A DNA stretch of 64,000 nt from RH-AL1 sp964244495 (GCA_964244495.1 CAXTIU010000008.1:62001-126000); one strand, 5' to 3'; positions 1-9,268 are shown, counted from the stretch's first letter. Notes: generated by a model not told the origin, from the sequence alone. Made by a program: numbers and translations.

Positions 1-827
1 GCCGCCTCCGCCTCCTCCCTGCGCTGGTTCAGCTCCACGGTCATCAGCGTCTGCACGGCTTCGGCCTGCTTGCGCGCGTCGATGTCGGACACGGCGACGA
101 CCGCGCCGGTCAGGACGCCCGCCGTGTTGCGCGTGCCCGTGGCGATCAGGTCGATCCAGATCTTGGAGCCGTCACGGCGCTGGTAGCGGACTTCCAGCGA
201 CGCCTCCTTCGCCCCGCCCTTGATCACCCGGGCCAAGGGGTACTCGTGCGCCTCGACCTGGCGTCCGTCGGCGTGAAAGGCCGTCCAGGCGCCGTACTCT
301 TCGATGGACTTCGAGCGTCCGCTCGCCACGCCGACGATGTCGTCCATCCGCTTGTTGCGACCGACGATGCGGCCCGACGGCGCTTCGGCGAACATGATGC
401 CGACCGGCACCGTGTCGAGGATCGTGCGCAGGTCCGTCTCGCTCTTGCCGAGACGCGTGGACGCCGTCTCGTTGTCGAAGATGACCTTGCGCAGCGCGAC
501 GCACACTTCCACCATCGCGCCACCGACGAGCAGGTACTCGACGATGGCGACCCACTGCGGCACGGTCAGCTGCCACCACGAAGGGCCGGGATGGACGAAG
601 AAGCAGCCGGCCAGCAGCGCCGACATCCCGATGCCGAGCAGGCCCGGCCCCTGGCCGAGCGCGACGCTGAGCAGGAACACGACCGGCAGGTAGAGGAGGA
701 AGGGTGCGGTATCGAGCGGCACCAGCAGCCGGAACACTGTGACGAAAGCGAGCGAGCCGACGACGACGCCGTAGCGGGTCCAGACCGTGGGCGCGCTCCG
801 CGCCAGGACCTTGAGGAACTCTTTCAC
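1..827 (-). CDS. Membrane-anchored PAS sensor (probable histidine kinase), C-terminus beyond the window
   Basis: The reading frame is open from a GTG at 827 to the window edge, about 275 codons, so the 3' part is missing. GGAG lies 9 nt before the GTG, which supports this start. Residues 15-105 hold about four hydrophobic segments in a DUF4118-like arrangement, the KdpD-type membrane module. Residues 125-240 form a PAS domain ending in a typical S-D-I-D-A-R-K-Q-A-E linker. A coiled linker follows, where a HisKA or HWE kinase domain would be expected. The role inferred is a membrane sensor feeding a two-component pathway. The missing C-terminus means the kinase class cannot be named. It diverges from the hybrid kinase at 1061. 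Confidence 0.8.
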   Translation of the reverse strand, partial: MKEFLKVLARSAPTVWTRYGVVVGSLAFVTVFRLLVPLDTAPFLLYLPVVFLLSVALGQGPGLLGIGMSALLAGCFFVHPGPSWWQLTVPQWVAIVEYLLVGGAMVEVCVALRKVIFDNETASTRLGKSETDLRTILDTVPVGIMFAEAPSGRIVGRNKRMDDIVGVASGRSKSIEEYGAWTAFHADGRQVEAHEYPLARVIKGGAKEASLEVRYQRRDGSKIWIDLIATGTRNTAGVLTGAVVAVSDIDARKQAEAVQTLMTVELNQRREEAEA

Positions 828-1060
828 GGGGTCTGGCTCCGGGTGCTTGCTCGGCCGAGCACGGTCCACATCCTCTTGCCCGACCTCGGCTTGAGGGTCC
901 AACTCTCGCTGCGCTCGCCCCTGCGAAGCCGGATCGCGTCGCGGCCCGGCGCCCACCGTCAAGCTTGCGCAACGCTCCCGCATGACCCATAGCGCTCACG
1001 CGTCCGCGACGCACGGAGCGCGAAGCCTCGGGCGAAGATCCCAATGACCCGTGCCGCCCC

Positions 1061-3514
1061 ATGAAGCAAGCCGATCCGACGCAGTCCGTCCCCGAGCGAT
1101 CCCCCGATGCGGAGCGGCACGATCCCGCGCCGGACGCGAGGCCGTCCCGCGATCCGGCGCGCCTCGCCGCCGCCGGGGTCCTCGCCTGCCCCTTCGACGG
1201 CGTCGAGCTGCTGAGCGCCGAGGGTCGCGTCCGCGCCATCAACGCCCGAGGCGTCGAACTCTACGCACTCGCCACGCCCGGCGACGCGTCGGGGGCCGAT
1301 TTCATCGCCCGCTTCCCTCCAGACACCCGCGAAGCGATGCGCGATATACTTCGAGCGGCCCATGCGGGAACGCCGTCGCGCACGGAGGTTCGTTGCGTCC
1401 TGCCCGGCCCCGAGCCCGGTGGCGGGCCACGCTGGTTGGAGATCACCGTGCGGTCCGTCCAGCTCGCCGAGGGCGAACCCCTTTCCCTCGTCGCCACGTC
1501 GCGCGATGTCACCGACGCCGTCGAGGCGAGATCGTCGCCGCGCGAGGATTGGCGAACGGCGCGGCGCATCCTGCACGCCACGCCCAACATGCTGTGGACG
1601 GCGCGGCCGGACGGCGAACTGGACTGGGTCAACGAGCCGATGCTCGCCTTCACGGGTTCCTCGCTCGCCGAGCTTGCCGGTCGGCCCTGGACCGCCATGG
1701 TCCATCCCGACGACGCGGCAAACGTCGGCGAGCGCTGGTCGCGTGCGGTGCGCGCGGGGGCGCGGCTCGACGTCGAGGCACGGGTCCGCGGCGCCGACGG
1801 GTCCACGCGATGGCAGCTCGTCGGCGCGGCGCCGGTGCGTTCAGGCGCCGGCGCGATGACGGGCTGGGTCGGCACCTTCACCGACATCGAGGCGCAGAAG
1901 GCCGCCGCCGAGGCGCTGGCGCGCGACAACGAACAGCTGGAACAGGACGTCTTCACCCAGCTGCACGAGTTGAAGCGCAGCCAGTCGCGGCTCCAGGCCT
2001 ATTTCGATGCCTGCCCCGAGACCTTGACGCTGATGCGGTTGTCCAAGGACGGCGGCCTCACCTACGAGGACCTCAATCCCGCCGCCGTCGCGCTGGAAGG
2101 TTTGGCGCGCTCCGCCGTCGTCGGCCGCCGCCCGGTCGACATCGTCGGCGCGGAGCTGGCCGCCGAGATGGAGGCGCGCGTCAAGCGTTGCCTGCAGACG
2201 GGGCGGGCGACCAGCCACGTCGTCGAACGGCATCGGGCGGATGGCGCGACCCTTCACATCCAGGTCGTGGGTGCCCCGCTCGAATATTTCGACGAGGAGG
2301 AGGGTCTGGTCCTCTTCTGCGGCCGCGACATCACCGAGCAGCGCCGCGTCGAGGACGCGTTGCGCCAGTCGCAGAAGATGGAGGCGGTTGGCCAGCTCAC
2401 CGGCGGCCTCGCCCACGATTTCAACAACCTCCTGACCGGCATCACCGGCAGCCTCGACCTTCTCCAGGCCCGCGTCGCGACCGGGCGATACGATGCCGTC
2501 GGTCGCTACGTCACGGCGGCGCAATCGGCCGCCGGCCGCGCAGCGGCGCTGACGCACCGGCTGCTGGCCTTCTCGCGCCGGCAGACGCTCGACCCCAAGC
2601 CCATCGACGCCAACGTCCTCGTCGCCGGCATGGAGGACCTCGTCAAGCGCACCGTCGGACCGGCCATCGCCGTCGACGTCGTCGCGGCGAACGACCTTTG
2701 GACCGTCCTCGTCGATCCGAGCCAGCTGGAGAACGCGCTGCTGAACCTCTGCATCAACGCGCGCGACGCCATGCCGGATGGCGGCCGCATCGTCATCGAG
2801 ACGAGCAACAGTTCCCTCCGCGAGCGCGACGCCAGCGACGCCGCCGGCGGCGACCTGCCCGGCGGCGACTACGTCACCGTCAGCGTCATCGACGACGGCG
2901 TCGGCATGACGCCGCAGGTGGTCGAACGCATCTTCGATCCCTTCTTCACCACCAAGCCGATCGGCATGGGGACCGGCCTCGGCCTTTCCATGATCTACGG
3001 CTTCGCGCGGCAGTCAGGCGGCCAAGTCCGCGTTCAATCCACGGTCGGCGCCGGCACGGCCATGCGTGTTTTGCTGCCCCGTCACCTCGGCGAGGCGGAG
3101 GATGTGGAGGCGGCGAGCGACCTTTCGGCCGCGCCGCGCTCGGGCGCGGGCGAGACCGTCCTGATCGTCGACGACGAGCCGACGATCCGCATGCTGGTGA
3201 GCGAGGTGCTGGAGGACCTGGGCTACGTCGCGCTCCAGGCGGTGGACGGCCAGGCCGGTCTCAAGCTGCTGCAATCGAAGGAGCGGATCGACCTCCTCGT
3301 GACCGATGTCGGCCTGCCCGGCGGCATGAACGGCCGCCAGGTCGCCGAGTCCGGCCGCGCGCTGCGCCCGGATCTCAAGGTGCTCTTCATCACCGGCTAT
3401 GCCGAGAACGCGGTCCTCAACCAGGGCCACCTGGAACGCGGCATGCAGGTCCTCACCAAACCCTTCGCGATGGAAGCGCTGGCCAGCCGCATCAAGAGCC
3501 TGATCGAGGCTTGA
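1061..3514 (+). CDS. PAS-containing hybrid sensor histidine kinase with C-terminal receiver
   Basis: An 817-residue protein with no obvious membrane segment, so probably cytoplasmic. Two or three PAS-like regions (about 55-150, 165-280 and 305-430) precede a HisKA region with the phospho-acceptor in G-L-A-H-D-F-N-N (His452). The HATPase domain spans about 555-680 with an N box (L-N-L-C-I-N-A-R-D-A-M) and glycine-rich D-D-G-V-G-M and G-T-G-L-G-L-S motifs. A receiver domain (about 700-815) has acidic D-D-E and the predicted phospho-Asp749 in T-D-V-G-L-P. The H-box style is that of alphaproteobacterial hybrid kinases. It converges with the response regulator at 3542 across 27 bp, a plausible partner, but pairing is inference. 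Confidence 0.93.
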   Translation: MKQADPTQSVPERSPDAERHDPAPDARPSRDPARLAAAGVLACPFDGVELLSAEGRVRAINARGVELYALATPGDASGADFIARFPPDTREAMRDILRAAHAGTPSRTEVRCVLPGPEPGGGPRWLEITVRSVQLAEGEPLSLVATSRDVTDAVEARSSPREDWRTARRILHATPNMLWTARPDGELDWVNEPMLAFTGSSLAELAGRPWTAMVHPDDAANVGERWSRAVRAGARLDVEARVRGADGSTRWQLVGAAPVRSGAGAMTGWVGTFTDIEAQKAAAEALARDNEQLEQDVFTQLHELKRSQSRLQAYFDACPETLTLMRLSKDGGLTYEDLNPAAVALEGLARSAVVGRRPVDIVGAELAAEMEARVKRCLQTGRATSHVVERHRADGATLHIQVVGAPLEYFDEEEGLVLFCGRDITEQRRVEDALRQSQKMEAVGQLTGGLAHDFNNLLTGITGSLDLLQARVATGRYDAVGRYVTAAQSAAGRAAALTHRLLAFSRRQTLDPKPIDANVLVAGMEDLVKRTVGPAIAVDVVAANDLWTVLVDPSQLENALLNLCINARDAMPDGGRIVIETSNSSLRERDASDAAGGDLPGGDYVTVSVIDDGVGMTPQVVERIFDPFFTTKPIGMGTGLGLSMIYGFARQSGGQVRVQSTVGAGTAMRVLLPRHLGEAEDVEAASDLSAAPRSGAGETVLIVDDEPTIRMLVSEVLEDLGYVALQAVDGQAGLKLLQSKERIDLLVTDVGLPGGMNGRQVAESGRALRPDLKVLFITGYAENAVLNQGHLERGMQVLTKPFAMEALASRIKSLIEA

Positions 3515-3541
3515 GGGTGCGGGTCGGTCGCCCGCGCCTCG

Positions 3542-3919
3542 TCAGCCGCCGATGCCCTGGCGGCGCTGCAGCGCCTCGTCGACCTGGACCAGCAGGCGGC
3601 CGAAATCGACCGGCTTCGGGTGGTACTCGTCGCACCCCGCCTCCAACGCCTTCGCCCGGTCCCCGCTCATCGCGTGCGCGGTGAGCGCGATGATGGGCAG
3701 CGCGTTCGCCCGCGCGCGCAAGGTGCGGGCGACCGTCCAGCCGTCCATGATCGGCAGGTCCATGTCGAGCAGCATCAGGTCGGGCGATTCCGCCGACGCC
3801 TGGTCGAGGGCCTGCTGACCGTCGTGCGCGAGAACGACCTCGAACCCGCGCCGGCGGAGGCGCCGCGCCAGGAAGTCCCAAAGCTCTTCGTGATCCTCGA
3901 CGAGGAGGAGTTTCGGCAT
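3542..3919 (-). CDS. Single-domain (CheY-like) response regulator
   Basis: A 125-residue receiver domain with no output domain. It starts M-P-K-L-L-L-V-E-D-H, with acidic pocket residues Glu8/Asp9, phospho-acceptor Asp52 in L-L-D-M-D-L-P, the switch Thr in A-L-T-A-H-A and the conserved Lys in H-P-K-P-V-D near 103. The frame stays open upstream to 4057, but the ATG at 3919 fits the domain boundary and the upstream residues look non-coding. Such stand-alone receivers act in phosphorelays or on protein targets. Two tandem palindromic 17-mers lie about 90-125 nt upstream. Confidence 0.9.
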   Translation of the reverse strand: MPKLLLVEDHEELWDFLARRLRRRGFEVVLAHDGQQALDQASAESPDLMLLDMDLPIMDGWTVARTLRARANALPIIALTAHAMSGDRAKALEAGCDEYHPKPVDFGRLLVQVDEALQRRQGIGG

Positions 3920-4011
3920 GGTTCCGTCCAGGGTCGGCCGCTTCCGGGATCGCGTCGCGCGACAGGACCTCGCCTTACGGCCGGGGCTCGAAAGCCGCAA
4001 CACACTTAGGC

Positions 4012-4045
4012 TTACCAAGATCCTGATCTTACCAAGATCCTGATC
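4012..4045. repeat. Two tandem copies of a 17-bp palindromic unit upstream of the response regulator
   Basis: TTACCAAGATCCTGATC occurs twice back to back with no mismatch (4012-4028 and 4029-4045). Each copy contains an imperfect dyad (AAGATC-CT-GATCTT, completed by the flanking bases). It sits 93 nt upstream of the regulator's ATG at 3919, on the side where its promoter should be. It may be a duplicated operator or a simple slip duplication; the sequence cannot decide. Confidence 0.75.
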
Positions 4046-4093
4046 TCGCGGTGGCAAGCGTCGGGCGGTGCCGTCGAGTCCCGAAAGGGTCGG

Positions 4094-5608
4094 TCACCCC
4101 CGGCCACGCCTTCTCGTCGCCGCGGACACGGCCTCCGGCTCGCCGGGCGCGGTCTCCACGGCAGGATCGAGCACCGCGATGACCGGGGCGCCGCGCGGGT
4201 CGCGTCGCGTCACGATGGCCCCGCGCTCCTCCAGATAGGCCAGCATGCGGCGCGCGCGCCCGGCCGAGCTGGTGCCGTAGGCTGCGGCGAGCGAGGCGTC
4301 GGACGGGCAGGGCGCGCCGGCGATCGCGGCGCGCACCACGAGGAGGTAGAGGCCGGCGAGGTCGTCGGGCAGGCCCGCCGCCACCTCCCGCGCGCGCTCC
4401 CATGCCGGTCCGGCGGGCGCGTCGCCGCCGCTCTCGGCCCGCGCGACCGCCAGCCGCCGCCGGAACGCCGCCAGGCCCATGACCTCGCCCCCGATCCGCC
4501 GGATGCGGCAGCGAACGGTGAAGTCCTGGTAAAGGGTGGCCGGCGTGCGCGTCGCCGCGTCGGCATCGGCCAGCACCGAGGCGAGGATCGAGGCCAGCGC
4601 CGCCTCGCGCTCGATGGGATCGAAGGGCTCCTCGTCCGGCACGACCTCGCCGGGCTCGGGCTGATGGGCCGGCGAGCGGTAGCTGGCGAGCTGAACGAGG
4701 ACGTCCCGCGTGGTCGGGCGCGACTTCGGGCGGGCGGCGGCGGGCGGGCGCGCCGGGTCGTCCACCGGGGCGACGAGGATCAGCGACCGGCTGTCGACCG
4801 TCGGCTGCGGCGGCGGCACCAGGGCGAGCGGGGTGGCGCGGCTCCCCGTGAGCGTCGGGCCGATCGCGATCGGCAGCGGGCGTTTGGACAGGGCCGGCCC
4901 CAGCGCCACGAAGTGCCCGCGCGGCAGGTCGCGGAACATCTCCGCCTGGCGGCGCTCCAGCCCGAGCAGGTCGGCGGCGCGCGCCATGTCGATGTCGAGG
5001 AAGGTGCGGCCCATGAGGAAGTTGGAAGCCTCCGCCGCCACGTTCTTGGCGAGCTTGGCCAGGCGCTGCGTCGCGATGATGCCGGCGAGCCCCCGCTTGC
5101 GGCCGCGGCACATCAGGTTGGTCATCGCGCCCAGCGACAGGCGGCGCGCCTCGTCCGACACCTCGCCGGCGACGGCGGGGGCGAACAACTGCGCCTCGTC
5201 CACCACGACGAGCATCGGATGCCATTGCGCCCGGTCCGCGTCGAACAGGCCCCCGAGGAAGGCGGCGGCGGCCCGCATCTGGTCCTCCGCGTCGAGCCCC
5301 TCCAGCGACAGGACCACGGAAACGCGGTGCGCGCGCACCCGCGCGGCGATGCGCTGCAACTCCACGTCGTCGTGGTCCGCCTCGACCACCACGTGACCGT
5401 AGCGCTCGGCGAGCGTCACGAAGTCGCCTTCGGGATCGATCACCGCCTGCTGCACCAGCCCGGCGCTCTGCTCCAGCAGCCGGCGCAGCAGGTGCGACTT
5501 GCCGGAGCCGGAATTCCCCTGGACGAGGAGGCGGGTGGCGAGCAGCTCGACGAGGTCGAGCGTGCCCGCGCCGTCGCCCGCGAGCCCCAGGTCGATCGCG
5601 AAACTCAT
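4094..5608 (-). CDS. HerA/DUF87-type P-loop ATPase
   Basis: A 504-residue cytoplasmic ATPase. The Walker A motif G-N-S-G-S-G-K-S is at 31-38 and Walker B V-V-V-D-E-A-Q near 134-140, followed by a Gln/Arg sensor in I-I-A-T-Q-R. The order and spacing match the HerA/FtsK-like DUF87 fold. The C-terminal half (about 270-504) is Pro/Ala-rich and then helical, and may include a winged-helix segment, but I recognise no catalytic motif there. HerA relatives translocate DNA or pair with nucleases such as NurA. No nuclease gene is adjacent, so the role is open. A dispersed-repeat copy lies about 145 bp upstream. Confidence 0.8.
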   Translation of the reverse strand: MSFAIDLGLAGDGAGTLDLVELLATRLLVQGNSGSGKSHLLRRLLEQSAGLVQQAVIDPEGDFVTLAERYGHVVVEADHDDVELQRIAARVRAHRVSVVLSLEGLDAEDQMRAAAAFLGGLFDADRAQWHPMLVVVDEAQLFAPAVAGEVSDEARRLSLGAMTNLMCRGRKRGLAGIIATQRLAKLAKNVAAEASNFLMGRTFLDIDMARAADLLGLERRQAEMFRDLPRGHFVALGPALSKRPLPIAIGPTLTGSRATPLALVPPPQPTVDSRSLILVAPVDDPARPPAAARPKSRPTTRDVLVQLASYRSPAHQPEPGEVVPDEEPFDPIEREAALASILASVLADADAATRTPATLYQDFTVRCRIRRIGGEVMGLAAFRRRLAVARAESGGDAPAGPAWERAREVAAGLPDDLAGLYLLVVRAAIAGAPCPSDASLAAAYGTSSAGRARRMLAYLEERGAIVTRRDPRGAPVIAVLDPAVETAPGEPEAVSAATRRRGRG

Positions 5609-5752
5609 GTGGCACCTTCCATCGGCGCCATCCTACCACGCCGACCGTCCCCGGTGCGGCCGTGCCCGCTCCCGTCCACAACCTACGGCATGGATCCGCC
5701 CCGGAACTCGATGAGCCGGCCGCTGCGGCGGCCCGACAATCTCGTTCGCCCA

Positions 5753-5875
5753 CACATTCTCGCGTCAGCTGCGTCATGCGTCAGGAGCCCGAAGGCACCC
5801 CGACAGGCCCGGTCGACACCCTCGGCGCCAACCAGGTAACGATACCTTAAGTCGGACCCGTCGACGCCGCAAGCC
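5753..5875. repeat. Dispersed intergenic element, copy 1 of 2
   Basis: This stretch aligns with 54691-54808. Shared landmarks are CACATTCT, three GCGTCA hexamers (5762, 5771, 5778), an interior resembling GACAGGCCCGGTCGAC, a GGTAACGATACC dyad (5835-5846) and a terminal GCCGCAAGCC. CACATTCT to the dyad is 82 nt in both copies. It lies between the start of the HerA-like gene and the 3' end of the superoxide dismutase gene. It may be a regulatory site cluster, a small RNA gene or a mobile repeat. Confidence 0.75.
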
Positions 5876-5895
5876 GGCCGCGCGACCCCGGCGCC

Positions 5896-6648
5896 TCAGA
5901 CCGTCAGCGTTCCGGCCTTCGCGGCTGCGTAGCGGTCGTTGATGCGCGACCAGTCCAGCACGTTCCACCAGGCGTTCAGGTAGTCCGGGCGGCGGTTCTG
6001 ATACTTGAGATAGTAGGCGTGCTCCCAGACGTCGTTGCCGAACACGAGCGCCTGGCCGTCCGCGATCGGCGAGTCCTGGTTCGGCTTCGAGATCAAGGTC
6101 AGCTTGCCGCCGCGATCCGCCACCACCATGGCCCAGCCCGAGCCGAACACCCTCGTTCCGGCCGCGTTGAACGCCGCCTTGAAGGCGTCGAAGGAGCCGA
6201 AGTCGCGGGTGATCGCCGCGGCGATGTCCCCGGTGGGCTCGCCGCCTTTGCCGCCCATCACCTGCCAGAACATCGTGTGGTTGGCGTGCCCGCCGGCGTT
6301 GTTGCGCACGAGGGCGCGAACCGGCTCCGGCAGGTCGGACAGGTGCAGCAGCAGGGTCGGCAGCGACATCGCCCGCAGGTCGGCATGATCCTTGAGGGCG
6401 GCGTTCAGGTTGCTCACGTAGGCCGCGTGATGCTTGTCGTGGTGCAGCTGCATCGTCGCCATGTCGATCGAAGGCTGGTTGGCATCGTAGGCGTAGGGAA
6501 GCGGCGGCACGACGAAGGGGTACTTGAGGTCGGCGTGGAGATCGATCGGGGCGGTCGATCCCGCCTGCGCCCGCGCCCGCTCGATCGATGCGCCCACCGA
6601 CAGCGCGCCGGCCCCGAGCAGGAACGTGCGGCGGAGAAAGCCAGTCAT
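5896..6648 (-). CDS. Fe/Mn-family superoxide dismutase with Tat-like export signal
   Basis: A 250-residue protein converting superoxide to H2O2 and O2. Predicted metal ligands are His69 (L-H-H-D-K-H-H), His124 (N-H-T-M-F-W), and Asp206 and His210 (D-V-W-E-H-A-Y-Y). G-G-H-A-N-H-T-M-F-W followed by G-G-K-G-G is reminiscent of Mn-type enzymes, but cofactor choice is uncertain. The N-terminus has twin Arg (L-R-R-T-F-L-L) before a hydrophobic stretch and an A-R-A-Q-A cleavage region, so export via Tat is likely and this is not the cytosolic enzyme. The ATG at 6648 has GAGG 8 nt upstream; the frame extends 12 codons further without support. Confidence 0.95.
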   Translation of the reverse strand: MTGFLRRTFLLGAGALSVGASIERARAQAGSTAPIDLHADLKYPFVVPPLPYAYDANQPSIDMATMQLHHDKHHAAYVSNLNAALKDHADLRAMSLPTLLLHLSDLPEPVRALVRNNAGGHANHTMFWQVMGGKGGEPTGDIAAAITRDFGSFDAFKAAFNAAGTRVFGSGWAMVVADRGGKLTLISKPNQDSPIADGQALVFGNDVWEHAYYLKYQNRRPDYLNAWWNVLDWSRINDRYAAAKAGTLTV

Positions 6649-7009
6649 GATGCGAGCCTCGGCGTCTTGAGCGGCTGCAGCCATAGCACCTCGCCGGTCG
6701 GGCGCAAACGCGGGCGAAGGACGGCCCGTCCTCGGGTCCGCGCCGCCGGCGCATGCCGGACGACGCGTCCCGCCGGCACCGAACCATGCACCGCCCTCGC
6801 TCGCGATCCTGCGCGACGCGTCGACGGGCCGCCGGCGGACGTGACGATCGGCTCGAAGTACCGTGGCGGGAGTCTTGAGGACGTTACGTCAGCGTCTATC
6901 AAAGGTTATTAACCCTGTTCACGCCACGTCTTCACCGTCTATTTACTAACATTTGCAACAAAGGCCTCGTTCGATTTTTGGTGAACGAAGTGTTGTTGCG
7001 AGGCGGTCA
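6649..7009. other. Divergent intergenic region upstream of superoxide dismutase and the efflux/secretion block
   Basis: No gene is visible in these 361 bp. The part near 6880-6990 is clearly richer in A+T than its surroundings (TATCAAAGGTTATTAACCC, TCTATTTACTAACATTTGCAAC), as expected for a promoter of the downstream plus-strand operon. I cannot assign a specific sigma factor or operator. Confidence 0.5.
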
Positions 7010-8545
7010 GTGACGTTCGACATCGTGAACCTTCGCAGGCGGTCGCTCCTGATGCTGGCGGTGACGCTCGCCGGCCCGCTCGCCGGCTGCGGCCTGCGGC
7101 CCGAGCCGCTGACGCCGCTGCAGATCGCGAGCTACGCCGCCGACAAGAAGGCGCGCTTCGTGCGGGATCAGGAGCCGATCGTCCATCCGATCAGCCTCGA
7201 CGAGGCGATCGCCCGCGGGCTGCGCTACAACCTCGACTACCGGGTGGAGGCGTTCCAGACCGCGCTGCGCGCCCGCGACCTCGACGTGGCCGACTTCCAC
7301 CTGCTGCCCAACGCCGTCGCCGATTCCAACTTCCTCGGCCGCAACAACAACCTCGCCGCCTACTCGCAATCGGTGACGACCGGCCAGACCACGCTCGAAC
7401 CCTCGATCTCGACGCCGCGCAACGACCTCATCTCCGACCTGACGATCAGCTACAACACGCTCGACTTCGGCCTGTCCTACATCCGCGCGCGGCAGGCGGC
7501 GGACGAGGTGCTGATCGCGGAGGAGACCAAGCGCAAGGTCACCAACCGCATCGTGCAGGACGTGCGCACCGCCTACTGGCGCGCCTACAGCAGCCAGCGC
7601 CTCGGCCAGCGCCTGCACGAGCTCGAGGGCCGGGTGCGCCGCGCCATCGGCGACAGCCGGACGCTCGCGGCGGGGGCCGACAGCGCGCCGCTCGCCGCCC
7701 TCACCTACGAGCGCGAGCTGATCGAGATCAAGCGCCAGGCGCAGGCGATCGAGGGCGAGATGGGGGTCGCCAAGGCGCAGCTCGCCGCCCTGATGAACGT
7801 GCCGCCCGGCGTCGACTTCGCGCTGTCGGGCCGCAACGGCGCGCCGCGCTCGCCGGTGTTCCGCGAGGATTTCCAGGCGCTCGTCGATATCGCCCTCGTC
7901 AACCGGCCGGAGCTGCGCGAGACGCAGTACCGCTCGCGCATCAATGCCAAGGAGGCGACCGCCGCCCTGCTCCAGATGCTGCCGAGCGCGCAGGGCTACT
8001 TCGGCGGCAACAACGACACCAGCAAGTACCTCTTCCACGCGAGCTGGCTCGCCTACGGCGCCCACGCCAGCTGGAACCTGCTGAACGTCTTCAAGTATCC
8101 GGCCCTCGTCAACCAGGTGGACGCGCAGGAGGCGCTGCTCGACGCCAAGGCGCTCGCCCTCACCATGGCCATCATCACGCAGGTGGAGGTGAGCCGCGTC
8201 CGCCTCCTGGAGGCGGAGCAGGAGCTGGGGATCTCCCGCGAGGTCCTCGACGTGCAGGGGCGCCTGCTGCACCAGATCAAGGCGCAGGCGGCGACCGAGA
8301 CGGCGAGCGAGCAGACGCTGATCCGCGAGGAGATGAACACGCTCGTCGCCGAGTCGCGCAAGGACATCGCCTACGCCGCCTACGAGAACGCCTACGGCCT
8401 CGTGTTCGAGGCGCTCGGCCTCGACCCCTTCGACAAGCGCATCACCGAGGCCACCCGCGTCGAGGAGATCGCCGCCGTCGTGAAGGAGAACTGGGTGGAC
8501 GGCGGCAAGCGCGTGGCGCTGGCCGAGCTGGGGCTGCGCCGATGA
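7010..8545 (+). CDS. TolC-like outer-membrane channel lipoprotein
   Basis: A 511-residue protein. I chose GTG 7010 because GAGG lies 6 nt upstream; the frame runs up to 6953 without a better start. The N-terminus is an arginine-rich lipoprotein signal ending in lipobox L-A-G-C. The rest has two related long alpha-helical halves with TolC-style N-R-P-E-L and R-T-A-Y-W segments, as in outer-membrane efflux factors. It is expected to form the outer-membrane duct. It overlaps the next gene by 4 nt (ATGA), so the two are translationally coupled. Its neighbours are three HlyD-type adaptors and a giant repeat protein, which points to protein export rather than drug efflux. Confidence 0.88.
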   Translation: MTFDIVNLRRRSLLMLAVTLAGPLAGCGLRPEPLTPLQIASYAADKKARFVRDQEPIVHPISLDEAIARGLRYNLDYRVEAFQTALRARDLDVADFHLLPNAVADSNFLGRNNNLAAYSQSVTTGQTTLEPSISTPRNDLISDLTISYNTLDFGLSYIRARQAADEVLIAEETKRKVTNRIVQDVRTAYWRAYSSQRLGQRLHELEGRVRRAIGDSRTLAAGADSAPLAALTYERELIEIKRQAQAIEGEMGVAKAQLAALMNVPPGVDFALSGRNGAPRSPVFREDFQALVDIALVNRPELRETQYRSRINAKEATAALLQMLPSAQGYFGGNNDTSKYLFHASWLAYGAHASWNLLNVFKYPALVNQVDAQEALLDAKALALTMAIITQVEVSRVRLLEAEQELGISREVLDVQGRLLHQIKAQAATETASEQTLIREEMNTLVAESRKDIAYAAYENAYGLVFEALGLDPFDKRITEATRVEEIAAVVKENWVDGGKRVALAELGLRR

Positions 8546-9267
8546 ACGCCCGCGTGATCCTCGCCCTGATCGCGGGAGGGCTGGCGCCGACGCCAGCCAG
8601 CGCCGGCGAGCCGGTCCGCGCGGTGGTGCGCTCCGCGGGCGACGTGACGGTCGGGTCCGACGCCGGCTCCCGCATCATCAGTATGCCGCTGCGCGAGGGC
8701 GACGCCTTCCGCCGCGACGACGTGCTGGTCGCCTTCGACTGCGCCCGGACCCGTGCCGAGTGGAAGTCGGCGCAGGCCGAGTGGCGCGGCCATCAGCTCG
8801 CCTACCAGAACGACCTCGGCCTGCAGAAGTACCACGCGGCCGGCAACAACGACGTGCTGATCGCCAAGGCTCAGATGGACAAGGCGGCGGCGAGCGTCGA
8901 GGGCTGGGCGGCCCGCGTCGACCAGTGCGAGATCCGCGCGCCGTTCGACGGCCGCGTCGCCGACGTGTTCGCCCACGTCTTCGACCTGCCGGGCCCCACC
9001 GCCCCGATCCTGCGGATCGTCGACCCCGCCCACCTCGAGGTCGAGATGATCGTGCCCTCGCGCGCCGCCGCCCGCGTCAAGGCCGGCGACGGCTTCGCCC
9101 TCGGCGTGGAGGAAACGGGGGAGGTGGTGCGCGGCCACGTCGTGCGCGTCGGCGCCGCCGTCGACCCGGTCAGCCAGACGCTCAAGGTGGTCGGCGCGCT
9201 CGATGCCGCCGACGGGACCGTGCTGCCCGGCATGAGCGGCAAGGCCGATTTCGGGACGGGGTTCTGA
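8542..9267 (+). CDS. HlyD-family periplasmic adaptor (short form)
   Basis: A 241-residue protein with a signal peptide (cleavage near P-A-S-A-G). A split lipoyl/barrel-sandwich domain follows, with R-I-I-S-M-P-L-R-E-G-D at its N half and C-E-I-R-A-P-F-D-G-R-V at its C half, separated by a short helical hairpin. A beta-barrel ending in L-P-G-M-S-G-K completes it. Membrane-fusion adaptors join inner-membrane pumps to TolC channels. Translation is coupled to the TolC-like gene by a 4-nt overlap, and the next gene starts 2 nt after the stop. It is smaller than ABC-linked HlyD (about 440 aa) and has no inner-membrane anchor beyond the signal. Confidence 0.85.
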   Translation: MNARVILALIAGGLAPTPASAGEPVRAVVRSAGDVTVGSDAGSRIISMPLREGDAFRRDDVLVAFDCARTRAEWKSAQAEWRGHQLAYQNDLGLQKYHAAGNNDVLIAKAQMDKAAASVEGWAARVDQCEIRAPFDGRVADVFAHVFDLPGPTAPILRIVDPAHLEVEMIVPSRAAARVKAGDGFALGVEETGEVVRGHVVRVGAAVDPVSQTLKVVGALDAADGTVLPGMSGKADFGTGF

Positions 9268-9268
9268 G

